Shown piece after piece: positions 9,420-22,283 of a stretch of 64,000 bases of DNA. Source of the DNA: Rallus limicola. Lineage: Eukaryota > Chordata > Aves > Gruiformes > Rallidae. Under the pieces are notes generated by a model, which made no database searches, had not been told where the DNA came from, and saw only the letters and a list, made by a program, of their open reading frames with translations. Both the position numbers and the translations under genes were made by a program. The DNA is taken from contig JAKCOZ010000649.1 of NCBI GenBank assembly GCA_022605955.1, positions 1-64,000 on the forward strand, read 5' to 3'. Position 1 is the first letter of the stretch; each line of letters opens with the position of its first letter.

Positions 9420-12400
9420 TGCCTTTCAGGCCTAGCTTCTTTACTTTGGGAGCTATTGCTGGACGTTTAGCATGTTTTGAACTTCAGTCTGCTAGGGCCG
9501 AGAAAAGCACCGTAGGAGGTTCCAGGCATGTTCCCTCTTTCCAGGCAAAGGAAAAGGCTGAGAGCCAAAGTGACAGGGTCTGCTCGTGTGTCCTGTTAGG
9601 AGGTTTCAGACAAGCTATGCCTTTCAGGCCTAGCTTCTTTACTTTGGGAGCTATTGCTGGACGTTTAGCATGTTTTGAACTGCAGTCTGCTAGGGCCGAG
9701 AAAAGCACCGTAGGAGGTTCCAGGCATGTTCCCTCTTTCCAGGCAAAGGAAAAGGCTGAGAGCCAAAGTGACAGGGTCTGCTCGTGTGTCCTGTTAGGAG
9801 GTTTCAGACAAGCTATGCCTTTCAGGCCTAGCTTCTTTACTTTGGGAGCTATTGCTGGACGTTTAGCATGTTTTGAACTGCAGTCTGCTAGGGCCGAGAA
9901 AAGCACCGTAGGAGGTTCCAGGCATGTTCCCTCTTTCCAGGCAAAGGAAAAGGCTGAGAGCCAAAGTGACAGGGTCTGCTCGTGTGTCCTGTTAGGAGGT
10001 TTCAGACAAGCTATGCCTCTCAGGACTAGCTTCTTTACTTTGGGAGCTATTGCTGGACGTTTAGCATGTTTTGAACTGCAGTCTGCTAGGGCCGAGAAAA
10101 GCACCGTAGGAGGTTCCAGGCATGTTCCCTCTTTCCAGGCAAAGGAAAAGGCTGAGAGCCAAAGTGACAGGGTCTGCTCGTGTGTCCTGTTAGGAGGTTT
10201 CAGACAAGCTATGCCTTTCTGGCCTAGCTTCTTTACTTTGGGAGCTATTGCTGGACGTTTAGCATGTTTTGAACTGCAGTCTGCTAGGGCCGAGAAAAGC
10301 ACCGTAGGAGGTTCCAGGCATGTTCCCTCTTTCCAGGCAAAGGAAAAGGCTGAGAGCCAAAGTGACAGGGTCTGCTCGTGTGTCCTGTTAGGAGGTTTCA
10401 GACAAGCTATGCCTTTCAGGCCTATCTTCTTTACTTTGGGAATATTGCTGGACGTTTAGCATGTTTTGAACTGCAGTCTGCTAGGGCCGAGAAAAGCACC
10501 GTAGGAGGTTCCAGGCATGTTCCCTCTTTCCAGGCAAAGGAAAAGGCTGAGAGCCAAAGTGACAGGGTCTGCTCGTGTGTCCTGTTAGGAGGTTTCAGAC
10601 AAGCTATGCCTTTCAGGCCTAGCTTCTTTACTTTGGGAGCTATTGCTGGACGTTTAGCATGTTTTGAACTGCAGTCTGCTAGGGCCGAGAAAAGCACCGT
10701 AGGAGGTTCCAGGCATGTTCCCTCTTTCCAGGCAAAGGAAAAGGCTGAGAGCCAAAGTTACAGGGTCTGCTCGTGTGTCCTGTTAGGAGGTTTCAGACAA
10801 GCTATGCCTTTCAGGCCTAGCTTCTTTACTTTGGGAGTTATTGCTGGACGTTTAGCATGTTTTGAACTGCAGTCTGCTAGGGCCGAGAAAAGCACCGTAG
10901 GAGGTTCCAGGCATGTTCCCTCTTTCCAGGCAAAAGAAAAGGCTGAGAGCCAAAGTGACAGGGTCTGCTCGTGTGTCCTGTTAGGAGGTTTCAGACAAGC
11001 TATGCCTCTCAGGCCTAGCTTCTTTACTTTGGGAGCTATTGCTGGACGTTTAGCATGTTTTGAACTGAAGTCTGCTAGGGCCGAGAAAAGCACCGTAGGA
11101 GGTTCCAGGCATGTTCCCTCTTTCCAGGCAAAGGAAAAGGCTGAGAGCCAAAGTGACAGGGTCTGCTCGTGTGTCCTGTTAGGAGGTTTCAGACAAGCTA
11201 TGCCTTTCAGGCCTAGCTTCTTTACTTTGGGAGTTATAGCTGGACGTTTAGCATGTTTTGAACTGCAGTCTGCTAGGGCCGAGAAAAGCACCGTAGGAGG
11301 TTCCAGGCATATTCCCTCTTTCCAGGCAAAGGAAAAGGCTGAGAGCCAAAGTGACAGGGTCTGCTCGTGTGTCCTGTTAGGAGGTTTCAGACAAGCTATG
11401 CCTTTCAGGCCTAGCTTCTTTACTTTGGGAGCTATTGCTGGACGTTTAGCATGTTTTGAACTGCAGTCTGCTAGGGCCGAGAAAAGCACCGTAGGAGGTT
11501 CCAGGCATGTTCCCTCTTTCCAGGCAAAGGAAAAGGCTGAGAGCCAAAGTGACAGGGTCTGCTCGTGTGTCCGATTAGGAGGTTTCAGACAAGCTATGCC
11601 TTTCAGGCCTAGCTTCTTTACTTTGGGAGTTATTGCTGGACGTTTAGCATGTTTTGAACTGCAGTCTGCTAGGGCCGAGAAAAGCACCGTCGGAGGTTCC
11701 AGGCATGTTCCCTCTTTCCAGGCAAAGGAAAAGGCTGAGAGCCAAAGTGACAGGGTCTGCTCGTGTGTCCTGTTAGGAGGTTTCAGACAAGCTATGCCTT
11801 TCAGGCCTAGCTTCTTTACTTTGGGAGCTATTGCTGGACGTTTAGCATGTTTTGAACTGCAGTCTGCTAGGGCCGAGAAAAGCACCGTAGGAGGTTCCAG
11901 GCATGTTCCCTCTTTCCAGGCAAAGGAAAAGGCTGAGAGCCAAAGTGACAGGGTCTGCTCGTGTGTCCTGTTAGGAGGTTTCAGACAAGCTATGCCTTTC
12001 AGGCCTAGCTTCTTTACTTTGGGAGCTATTTCTGGACGTTTAGCATGTTTTGAACTGCAGTCTGCTAGGGCCGAGAAAAGCACCGTAGGAGGTTCCAGGC
12101 ATGTTCCCTCTTTCCAGGCAAAGGAAAAGGCTGAGAGCCAAAGTGACAGGGTCTGCTCATGTGTCCTGTTAGGAGGTTTCAGACAAGCTATGCCTTTCAG
12201 GCCTAGCTTCTTTACTTTGGGAGTTATTGCTGGACGTTTAGCATGTTTTGAACTGCAGTCTGCTAGGGCCGAGAAAAGCACCGTAGGAGGTTCCAGGCAT
12301 GTTCCCTCTTTCCAGGCAAAGGAAAAGGCTGAGAGCCAAAGTGACAGGGTCTGCTCGTGTGTCCTGTTAGGAGGTTTCAGACAAGCTATGCCTTTCAGGC

Positions 12401-12586
12401 CTAGCTTCTTTACTTTGGGAGCTATTGCTGGACGTTTAGCATGTTTTGAACTGCAGTCTGCTAGGGCCGAGAAAAGCACCGTAGGAGGTTCCAGGCATGT
12501 TCCCTCTTTCCAGGCAAAGGAAAAGGCTGAGAGCCAAAGTGACAGGGTCTGCTCGTGTGTCCTGTTAGGAGGTTTCAGACAAGCTA
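9420..12586 (+). repeat. 16-monomer higher-order unit, copy 1 (3,167 bp)
   Basis: Sixteen monomers, one of them 197 bp. The marks in order are gaacttcag (9482), ctctcaggactagc (about 10017), ctttctggcc (about 10215), cctatcttc with gggaatattgc (about 10423 and 10439; one base short), aaagttacag (about 10755), caaaagaaaagg, ctctcagg with gaactgaag, gttatagctgg, gcatattccc (about 11309), gtccgattagg (about 11571), accgtcggagg (about 11687), gctatttctgg (about 12026) and gctcatgtg (about 12156). All recur in copy 2 at a shift of exactly 3,167 bp. Confidence 0.95.
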
Positions 12587-15500
12587 TGCCTTTCAGGCCT
12601 AGCTTCTTTACTTTGGGAGCTATTGCTGGACGTTTAGCATGTTTTGAACTTCAGTCTGCTAGGGCCGAGAAAAGCACCGTAGGAGGTTCCAGGCATGTTC
12701 CCTCTTTCCAGGCAAAGGAAAAGGCTGAGAGCCAAAGTGACAGGGTCTGCTCGTGTGTCCTGTTAGGAGGTTTCAGACAAGCTATGCCTTTCAGGCCTAG
12801 CTTCTTTACTTTGGGAGCTATTGCTGGACGTTTAGCATGTTTTGAACTGCAGTCTGCTAGGGCCGAGAAAAGCACCGTAGGAGGTTCCAGGCATGTTCCC
12901 TCTTTCCAGGCAAAGGAAAAGGCTGAGAGCCAAAGTGACAGGGTCTGCTCGTGTGTCCTGTTAGGAGGTTTCAGACAAGCTATGCCTTTCAGGCCTAGCT
13001 TCTTTACTTTGGGAGCTATTGCTGGACGTTTAGCATGTTTTGAACTGCAGTCTGCTAGGGCCGAGAAAAGCACCGTAGGAGGTTCCAGGCATGTTCCCTC
13101 TTTCCAGGCAAAGGAAAAGGCTGAGAGCCAAAGTGACAGGGTCTGCTCGTGTGTCCTGTTAGGAGGTTTCAGACAAGCTATGCCTCTCAGGACTAGCTTC
13201 TTTACTTTGGGAGCTATTGCTGGACGTTTAGCATGTTTTGAACTGCAGTCTGCTAGGGCCGAGAAAAGCACCGTAGGAGGTTCCAGGCATGTTCCCTCTT
13301 TCCAGGCAAAGGAAAAGGCTGAGAGCCAAAGTGACAGGGTCTGCTCGTGTGTCCTGTTAGGAGGTTTCAGACAAGCTATGCCTTTCTGGCCTAGCTTCTT
13401 TACTTTGGGAGCTATTGCTGGACGTTTAGCATGTTTTGAACTGCAGTCTGCTAGGGCCGAGAAAAGCACCGTAGGAGGTTCCAGGCATGTTCCCTCTTTC
13501 CAGGCAAAGGAAAAGGCTGAGAGCCAAAGTGACAGGGTCTGCTCGTGTGTCCTGTTAGGAGGTTTCAGACAAGCTATGCCTTTCAGGCCTATCTTCTTTA
13601 CTTTGGGAATATTGCTGGACGTTTAGCATGTTTTGAACTGCAGTCTGCTAGGGCCGAGAAAAGCACCGTAGGAGGTTCCAGGCATGTTCCCTCTTTCCAG
13701 GCAAAGGAAAAGGCTGAGAGCCAAAGTGACAGGGTCTGCTCGTGTGTCCTGTTAGGAGGTTTCAGACAAGCTATGCCTTTCAGGCCTAGCTTCTTTACTT
13801 TGGGAGCTATTGCTGGACGTTTAGCATGTTTTGAACTGCAGTCTGCTAGGGCCGAGAAAAGCACCGTAGGAGGTTCCAGGCATGTTCCCTCTTTCCAGGC
13901 AAAGGAAAAGGCTGAGAGCCAAAGTTACAGGGTCTGCTCGTGTGTCCTGTTAGGAGGTTTCAGACAAGCTATGCCTTTCAGGCCTAGCTTCTTTACTTTG
14001 GGAGTTATTGCTGGACGTTTAGCATGTTTTGAACTGCAGTCTGCTAGGGCCGAGAAAAGCACCGTAGGAGGTTCCAGGCATGTTCCCTCTTTCCAGGCAA
14101 AAGAAAAGGCTGAGAGCCAAAGTGACAGGGTCTGCTCGTGTGTCCTGTTAGGAGGTTTCAGACAAGCTATGCCTCTCAGGCCTAGCTTCTTTACTTTGGG
14201 AGCTATTGCTGGACGTTTAGCATGTTTTGAACTGAAGTCTGCTAGGGCCGAGAAAAGCACCGTAGGAGGTTCCAGGCATGTTCCCTCTTTCCAGGCAAAG
14301 GAAAAGGCTGAGAGCCAAAGTGACAGGGTCTGCTCGTGTGTCCTGTTAGGAGGTTTCAGACAAGCTATGCCTTTCAGGCCTAGCTTCTTTACTTTGGGAG
14401 TTATAGCTGGACGTTTAGCATGTTTTGAACTGCAGTCTGCTAGGGCCGAGAAAAGCACCGTAGGAGGTTCCAGGCATATTCCCTCTTTCCAGGCAAAGGA
14501 AAAGGCTGAGAGCCAAAGTGACAGGGTCTGCTCGTGTGTCCTGTTAGGAGGTTTCAGACAAGCTATGCCTTTCAGGCCTAGCTTCTTTACTTTGGGAGCT
14601 ATTGCTGGACGTTTAGCATGTTTTGAACTGCAGTCTGCTAGGGCCGAGAAAAGCACCGTAGGAGGTTCCAGGCATGTTCCCTCTTTCCAGGCAAAGGAAA
14701 AGGCTGAGAGCCAAAGTGACAGGGTCTGCTCGTGTGTCCGATTAGGAGGTTTCAGACAAGCTATGCCTTTCAGGCCTAGCTTCTTTACTTTGGGAGTTAT
14801 TGCTGGACGTTTAGCATGTTTTGAACTGCAGTCTGCTAGGGCCGAGAAAAGCACCGTCGGAGGTTCCAGGCATGTTCCCTCTTTCCAGGCAAAGGAAAAG
14901 GCTGAGAGCCAAAGTGACAGGGTCTGCTCGTGTGTCCTGTTAGGAGGTTTCAGACAAGCTATGCCTTTCAGGCCTAGCTTCTTTACTTTGGGAGCTATTG
15001 CTGGACGTTTAGCATGTTTTGAACTGCAGTCTGCTAGGGCCGAGAAAAGCACCGTAGGAGGTTCCAGGCATGTTCCCTCTTTCCAGGCAAAGGAAAAGGC
15101 TGAGAGCCAAAGTGACAGGGTCTGCTCGTGTGTCCTGTTAGGAGGTTTCAGACAAGCTATGCCTTTCAGGCCTAGCTTCTTTACTTTGGGAGCTATTTCT
15201 GGACGTTTAGCATGTTTTGAACTGCAGTCTGCTAGGGCCGAGAAAAGCACCGTAGGAGGTTCCAGGCATGTTCCCTCTTTCCAGGCAAAGGAAAAGGCTG
15301 AGAGCCAAAGTGACAGGGTCTGCTCATGTGTCCTGTTAGGAGGTTTCAGACAAGCTATGCCTTTCAGGCCTAGCTTCTTTACTTTGGGAGTTATTGCTGG
15401 ACGTTTAGCATGTTTTGAACTGCAGTCTGCTAGGGCCGAGAAAAGCACCGTAGGAGGTTCCAGGCATGTTCCCTCTTTCCAGGCAAAGGAAAAGGCTGAG

Positions 15501-15753
15501 AGCCAAAGTGACAGGGTCTGCTCGTGTGTCCTGTTAGGAGGTTTCAGACAAGCTATGCCTTTCAGGCCTAGCTTCTTTACTTTGGGAGCTATTGCTGGAC
15601 GTTTAGCATGTTTTGAACTGCAGTCTGCTAGGGCCGAGAAAAGCACCGTAGGAGGTTCCAGGCATGTTCCCTCTTTCCAGGCAAAGGAAAAGGCTGAGAG
15701 CCAAAGTGACAGGGTCTGCTCGTGTGTCCTGTTAGGAGGTTTCAGACAAGCTA
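12587..15753 (+). repeat. 16-monomer higher-order unit, copy 2 (3,167 bp)
   Basis: This copy directly follows copy 1 and repeats every diagnostic variant in the same order and at the same spacing, including the 197-bp monomer at 13577-13773. I found no difference by eye, so the two are close to identical. That implies a very recent duplication or an assembly duplication. The match stops after 15753, where the next monomer has gaactgaag and ccatcaaagg, unlike the gaacttcag monomer that opened each copy. Confidence 0.95.
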
Positions 15754-15950
15754 TGCCTTTCAGGCCTAGCTTCTTTACTTTGGGAGTTATTGCTGGACGT
15801 TTAGCATTTTTTGAACTGAAGTCTGCTAGGGCCGAGAAAAGCACCGTAGGAGGTTCCAGGCATGTTCCCTCTTTCCATCAAAGGAAAAGGCTGAGAGCCA
15901 AAGTGACAGGGTCTGCTCGTGTGTCCTGTTAGGAGGTTTCAGACAAGCTA
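15754..15950 (+). repeat. 197-bp variant monomer (ccatcaaagg)
   Basis: ttccaggcaaagg is changed to ttccatcaaagg, one base shorter with a G-to-T look. The monomer also has gcattttttg in place of gcatgttttg, and gaactgaag. The same shortened junction occurs in the monomers at 17930-18126 and 19315-19511, but on a different background (gagcta, gaactgcag). This suggests the short tract moved by conversion or unequal exchange. Confidence 0.9.
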
Positions 15951-16742
15951 TGCCTTTCAGGCCTAGCTTCTTTACTTTGGGAGCTATTGCTGGACGTTTA
16001 GCATGTTTTGAACTGCAGTCTGCTAGGGCCGAGAAAAGCACCGTAGGAGGTTCCAGGCATGTTCCCTCTTTGCAGGCAAAGGAAAAGGCTGAGAGCCAAA
16101 GTGACAGGGTCTGCTCGTGTGTCCTGTTAGGAGGTTTCAGACAAGCTATGCCTTTCAGGCCTAGCTTCTTTACTTTGGGAGCTATTTCTGGACGTTTAGC
16201 ATGTTTTGAACTGCAGTCTGCTAGGGCCGAGAAAAGCACCGTAGGAGGTTCCAGGCATGTTCCCTCTTTCCAGGCAAAGGAAAAGGCTGAGAGCCAAAGT
16301 GACAGGGTCTGCTCGTGTGTCCTGTTAGGAGGTTTCAGACAAGCTATGCCTTTCAGGCCTAGCTTCTTTACTTTGGGAGCTATTGCTGGACGTTTAGCAT
16401 GTTTTGAACTGCAGTCTGCTAGGGCCGAGAAAAGCACCGTAGGAGGTTCCAGGCATGTTCCCTCTTTGCAGGCAAAGGAAAAGGCTGAGAGCCAAAGTGA
16501 CAGGGTCTGCTCGTGTGTCCTGTTAGGAGGTTTCAGACAAGCTATGCCTTTCAGGCCTAGCTTCTTTACTTTGGGAGCTATTTCTGGACGTTTAGCATGT
16601 TTTGAACTGCAGTCTGCTAGGGCCGAGAAAAGCACCGTAGGAGGTTCCAGGCATGTTCCCTCTTTCCAGGCAAAGGAAAAGGCTGAGAGCCAAAGTGACA
16701 GGGTCTGCTCATGTGTCCTGTTAGGAGGTTTCAGACAAGCTA
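15951..16742 (+). repeat. Dimer higher-order unit, two copies (396 bp each)
   Basis: Each unit pairs a monomer with ctttgcagg (about 16070 and 16466) and a monomer with gctatttctgg (about 16182 and 16578). The shift is exactly 396 bp. The second copy ends with gctcatgtg near 16709, which copy 1 lacks. A further ctttgcagg monomer lies at about 17061, and another one occurs at about 20622. Confidence 0.88.
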
Positions 16743-17731
16743 TGCCTTTCAGGCCTAGCTTCTTTACTTTGGGAGTTATTGCTGGACGTTTAGCATGTTT
16801 TGAACTGCAGTCTGCTAGGGCCGAGAAAAGCACCGTAGGAGGTTCCAGGCATGTTCCCTCTTTCCAGGCAAAGGAAAAGGCTGAGAGCCAAAGTGACACG
16901 GTCTGCTCGTGTGTCCTGTTAGGAGGTTTCAGACAAGCTATGCCTTTCAGGCCTAGCTTCTTTACTTTGGGAGCTATTGCTGGACGTTTAGCATGTTTTG
17001 AACTGCAGTCTGCTAGGGCCGAGAAAAGCACCGTAGGAGGTTCCAGGCATGTTCCCTCTTTGCAGGCAAAGGAAAAGGCTGAGAGCCAAAGTGACAGGGT
17101 CTGCTTGTGTGTCCTGTTAGGAGGTTTCAGACAAGCTATGCCTTTCAGGCCTAGCTTCTTTACTTTGGGAGCTATTGCTGGACGTTTAGCATGTTTTGAA
17201 CTGCAGTCTGCTAGGGCCGAGAAAAGCACCGTAGGAGGTTCCAGGCATGTTCCCTCTTTCCAGGCAAAGGAAAAGGCTGAGTGCCAAAGTGACAGGGTCT
17301 GCTCGTGTGTCCTGTTAGGAGGTTTCAGACAAGCTATGCCTTTCAGGCCTAGCTTCTTTACTTTGGGAATATTGCTGGACGTTTAGCATGTTTTGAACTG
17401 CAGTCTGCTAGGGCCGAGAAAAGCACCGTAGGAGGTTCCAGGCATGTTCCCTCTTTCCAGGCAAAAGAAAAGGCTGAGAGCCAAAGTGACAGGGTCTGCT
17501 CGTGTGTCCTGTTAGGAGGTTTCAGACAAGCTATGCCTCTCAGGCCTAGCTTCTTTACTTTGGGAGCTGTTGCTGGACGTTTAGCATGTTTTGAACTGCA
17601 GTCTGCTAGGGCCGAGAAAAGCACCGTAGGAGGTTCCAGGCATGTTCCCTCTTTCCAGGCAAAGGAAAAGGCTGAGAGCCAAAGTGACAGGGTCTGCTCG
17701 TGTGTCCTGTTAGGAGGTTTCAGACAAGCTA
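16743..17731 (+). repeat. Mixed monomers including a 197-bp gggaatattgc unit
   Basis: Monomers here carry gacacggtc (about 16896), ctttgcagg with gcttgtgtg (about 17103), and gctgagtgcc (about 17280). The monomer at 17337-17533 has the one-base-short gggaatattgc also seen at 10410 and 13577, but it keeps cctagcttc where those two have cctatcttc. The next monomer (17534) has ctctcagg and gagctgttgc. Confidence 0.87.
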
Positions 17732-20501
17732 TGCCTCTCAGGCCTAGCTTCTTTACTTTGGGAGCTGTTGCTGGACGTTTAGCATGTTTTGAACTGCAGT
17801 CTGCTAGGGCCGAGAAAAGCACCGTAGGAGGTTCCAGGCATGTTCCCTCTTTCCAGGCAAAGGAAAAGGCTGAGAGCCAAAGTGACAGGGTCTGCTCGTG
17901 TGTCCTGTTAGGAGGTTTCAGACAAGCTATGCCTTTCAGGCCTAGCTTCTTTACTTTGGGAGCTATTGCTGGACGTTTAGCATGTTTTGAACTGCAGTCT
18001 GCTAGGGCCGAGAAAAGCACCGTAGGAGGTTCCAGGCATGTTCCCTCTTTCCATCAAAGGAAAAGGCTGAGAGCCAAAGTGACAGGGTCTGCTCGTGTGT
18101 CCTGTTAGGAGGTTTCAGACAAGCTATGCCTTTCAGGCCTAGCTTCTTTACTTTGGGAGTTATTGCTGGACGTTTAGCATGTTTTGAACTGCAGTCTGCT
18201 AGGGCCGAGAAAAGCACCGTAGGAGGTTCCAGGCATGTTCCCTCTTTCCAGGCAAAGGAAAAGGCTGAGAGCCAAAGTGACAGGGTCTGCTCGTGTGTCC
18301 TGTTAGGAGGTTTCAGACAAGCTATGCCTTTCAGGCCTAGCTTCTTTACTTTGGGAGCTATTGCTGGACGTTTAGCATGTTTTGAACTGCAGTCTGCTAG
18401 GGCCGAGAAAAGCACCGTAGGAGGTTCCAGGCATGTTCCCTCTTTCCAGGCAAAGGAAAAGGCTGAGAGCCAAAGTGACAGGGTCTGCTCGTGTGTCCTG
18501 TTAGGAGGTTTCAGACAAGCTATGCCTTTCAGGCCTAGCTTCTTTACTTTGGGAGCTATTGCTGGACGTTTAGCATGTTTTGAACTGCAGTCTGCTAGGG
18601 CCGAGAAAAGCACCGTAGGAGGTTCCAGGCATGTTCCCTCTTTCCAGGCAAAGGAAAAGGCTGAGAGCCAAAGTGACAGGGTCTGCTCGTGTGTCCTGTT
18701 AGGAGGTTTCAGACAAGCTATGCCTTTCAGGCCTAGCTTCTTTACTTTGGGAGTTATTGCTGGACGTTTAGCATGTTTTGAACTGAAGTCTGCTAGGGCC
18801 GAGAAAAGCACCGTAGGAGGTTCCAGGCATGTTCCCTCTTTCCAGGCAAAGGAAAAGGCTGAGAGCCAAAGTGACAGGGTCTGCTCGTGTGTCCTGTTAG
18901 GAGGTTTCAGACAAGCTATGCCTTTCAGGCCTAGCTTCTTTACTTTGGGAGCTATTGCTGGACGTTTAGCATGTTTTGAACTGCAGTCTGCTAGGGCCGA
19001 GAAAAGCACTGTAGGAGGTTCCAGGCATGTTCCCTCTTTCCAGGCAAAGGAAAAGGCTGAGAGCCAAAGTGACAGGGTCTGCTCGTGTGTCCTGTTAGGA
19101 GGTTTCAGACAAGCTATGCCTCTCAGGCCTAGCTTCTTTACTTTGGGAGCTGTTGCTGGACGTTTAGCATGTTTTGAACTGCAGTCTGCTAGGGCCGAGA
19201 AAAGCACCGTAGGAGGTTCCAGGCATGTTCCCTCTTTCCAGGCAAAGGAAAAGGCTGAGAGCCAAAGTGACAGGGTCTGCTCGTGTGTCCTGTTAGGAGG
19301 TTTCAGACAAGCTATGCCTTTCAGGCCTAGCTTCTTTACTTTGGGAGCTATTGCTGGACGTTTAGCATGTTTTGAACTGCAGTCTGCTAGGGCCGAGAAA
19401 AGCACCGTAGGAGGTTCCAGGCATGTTCCCTCTTTCCATCAAAGGAAAAGGCTGAGAGCCAAAGTGACAGGGTCTGCTCGTGTGTCCTGTTAGGAGGTTT
19501 CAGACAAGCTATGCCTTTCAGGCCTAGCTTCTTTACTTTGGGAGTTATTGCTGGACGTTTAGCATGTTTTGAACTGCAGTCTGCTAGGGCCGAGAAAAGC
19601 ACCGTAGGAGGTTCCAGGCATGTTCCCTCTTTCCAGGCAAAGGAAAAGGCTGAGAGCCAAAGTGACAGGGTCTGCTCGTGTGTCCTGTTAGGAGGTTTCA
19701 GACAAGCTATGCCTTTCAGGCCTAGCTTCTTTACTTTGGGAGCTATTGCTGGACGTTTAGCATGTTTTGAACTGCAGTCTGCTAGGGCCGAGAAAAGCAC
19801 CGTAGGAGGTTCCAGGCATGTTCCCTCTTTCCAGGCAAAGGAAAAGGCTGAGAGCCAAAGTGACAGGGTCTGCTCGTGTGTCCTGTTAGGAGGTTTCAGA
19901 CAAGCTATGCCTTTCAGGCCTAGCTTCTTTACTTTGGGAGCTATTGCTGGACGTTTAGCATGTTTTGAACTGCAGTCTGCTAGGGCCGAGAAAAGCACCG
20001 TAGGAGGTTCCAGGCATGTTCCCTCTTTCCAGGCAAAGGAAAAGGCTGAGAGCCAAAGTGACAGGGTCTGCTCGTGTGTCCTGTTAGGAGGTTTCAGACA
20101 AGCTATGCCTTTCAGGCCTAGCTTCTTTACTTTGGGAGTTATTGCTGGACGTTTAGCATGTTTTGAACTGAAGTCTGCTAGGGCCGAGAAAAGCACCGTA
20201 GGAGGTTCCAGGCATGTTCCCTCTTTCCAGGCAAAGGAAAAGGCTGAGAGCCAAAGTGACAGGGTCTGCTCGTGTGTCCTGTTAGGAGGTTTCAGACAAG
20301 CTATGCCTTTCAGGCCTAGCTTCTTTACTTTGGGAGCTATTGCTGGACGTTTAGCATGTTTTGAACTGCAGTCTGCTAGGGCCGAGAAAAGCACTGTAGG
20401 AGGTTCCAGGCATGTTCCCTCTTTCCAGGCAAAGGAAAAGGCTGAGAGCCAAAGTGACAGGGTCTGCTCGTGTGTCCTGTTAGGAGGTTTCAGACAAGCT
20501 A
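17732..20501 (+). repeat. 7-monomer higher-order unit, two tandem copies (1,385 bp each)
   Basis: The copies are 17732-19116 and 19117-20501. The shared order is ctctcagg with gagctgttgc; a 197-bp monomer with ccatcaaagg; gagtta; gagcta; gagcta; gagtta with gaactgaag; and gagcta with agcactgtagg (about 19006 and 20391). The shift is 1,385 bp, seven monomers less the one-base deletion. The monomer before copy 1 (17534) is also of the ctctcagg/gagctgttgc kind, so the exchange point lies near there. Confidence 0.93.
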
Positions 20502-22283
20502 TGCCTTTCAGGCCTAGCTTCTTTACTTTGGGAGTTATTGCTGGACGTTTAGCATGTTTTGAACTGCAGTCTGCTAGGGCCGAGAAAAGCACCGTAGGAG
20601 GTTCCAGGCATGTTCCCTCTTTGCAGGCAAAGGAAAAGGCTGAGAGCCAAAGTGACAGGGGCTGCTCGTGTGTCCTGTTAGGAGGTTTCAGACAAGCTAT
20701 GCCTTTCAGGCCTAGCTTCTTTACTTTGGGAGCTATTGCTGGACGTTTAGCATGTTTTGAACTGCAGTCTGCTAGGGCCGAGAAAAGCACCGTAGGAGGT
20801 TCCAGGCATGTTCCCTCTTTCCAGGCAAAGGAAAAGGCTGAGAGCCAAAGTGACAGGGTCTGCTCGTGTGTCCTGTTAGGAGGTTTCAGACAAGCTATGC
20901 CTTTCAGGCCTAGCTTCTTTACTTTGGGAGCTATTGCTGGACGTTTAGCATGTTTTGAACTGCAGTCTGCTAGGGCCGAGAAAAGCACCGTAGGAGGTTC
21001 CAGGCATGTTCCCTCTTTCCAGGCAAAGGAAAAGGCTGAGAGCCAAAGTGACAGGGGCTGCTCGTGTGTCCTGTTAGGAGGTTTCAGACAAGCTATGCCT
21101 TTCAGGCCTAGCTTCTTTACTTTGGGAGTTATTGCTGGACGTTTAGCATGTTTTGAACTGCAGTCTGCTAGGGCCGAGAAAAGCACCGTAGGAGGTTCCA
21201 GGCATGTTCCCTCTTTCCAGGCAAAGGAAAAGGCTGAGAGCCAAAGTGACAGGGTCTGCTCGTGTGTCCTGTTAGGAGGTTTCAGACAAGCTATGCCTCT
21301 CAGGCCTAGCTTCTTTACTTTGGGAGCTATTGCTGGACGTTTAGCATGTTTTGAACTGCAGTCTGCTAGGGCTGAGAAAAGCACCGTAGGAGGTTCCAGG
21401 CATGTTCCCTCTTTCCAGGCAAAGGAAAAGGCTGAGAGCCAAAGTGACAGGGTCTGCTCGTGTGTCCTGTTAGGAGGTTTCAGACAAGCTATGCCTTTCA
21501 GGCCTAGCTTCTTTACTTTGGGAGCTATTGCTGGACGTTTAGCATGTTTTGAACTGCAGTCTGCTAGGGCCGAGAAAAGCACCGTAGGAGGTTCCAGGCA
21601 TGTTCCCTCTTTCCAGGCAAAGGAAAAGGCTGAGAGCCAAAGTGACAGGGTCTGCTCGTGTGTCCTGTTAGGAGGTTTCAGACAAGCTATGCCTTTCAGG
21701 TCTAGCTTCTTTACTTTGGGAGTTATTGCTGGACGTTTAGCATGTTTTGAACTGCAGTCTGCTAGGGCCGAGAAAAGCACCGTAGGAGGTTCCAGGCATG
21801 TTCCCGCTTTCCAGGCAAAGGAAAAGGCTGAGAGCCAAAGTGACAGGGTCTGCTCGTGTGTCCTGTTAGGAGGTTTCAGACAAGCTATGCCTTTCAGGCC
21901 TAGCTTCTTTACTTTGGGAGCTATTGCTGGACGTTTAGCATGTTTTGAACTGCAGTCTGCTAGGGCCGAGAAAAGCACCGTAGGAGGTTCCAGGCATGTT
22001 CCCTCTTTCCAGGCAAAGGAAAAGGCTGAGAGCCAAAGTGACAGGGTCTGCTCGTGTGTCCTGTTAGGAGGTTTCAGACAAGCTATGCCTTTCAGGCCTA
22101 GCTTCTTTACTTTGGGAGCTATTGCTGGACGTTTAGCATGTTTTGAACTGCAGTCTGCTAGGGCCGAGAAAAGCACCGTAGGAGGTTCCAGGCATGTTCC
22201 CTCTTTCCAGGCAAAGGAAAAGGCTGAGAGCCAAAGTGACAGGGTCTGCTCGTGTGTCCTGTTAGGAGGTTTCAGACAAGCTA
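20502..22283 (+). repeat. Nine monomers with scattered private variants
   Basis: All are 198 bp. Marks include gacaggggctgc (about 20655 and 21051), ctttgcagg (about 20622), gggctgag with ctctcagg (about 21370), ctttcaggtctagc (about 21696) and gttcccgcttt (about 21802). I see no repeated order within this stretch, apart from the 396-bp spacing of the two gacaggggctgc monomers. Confidence 0.85.
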
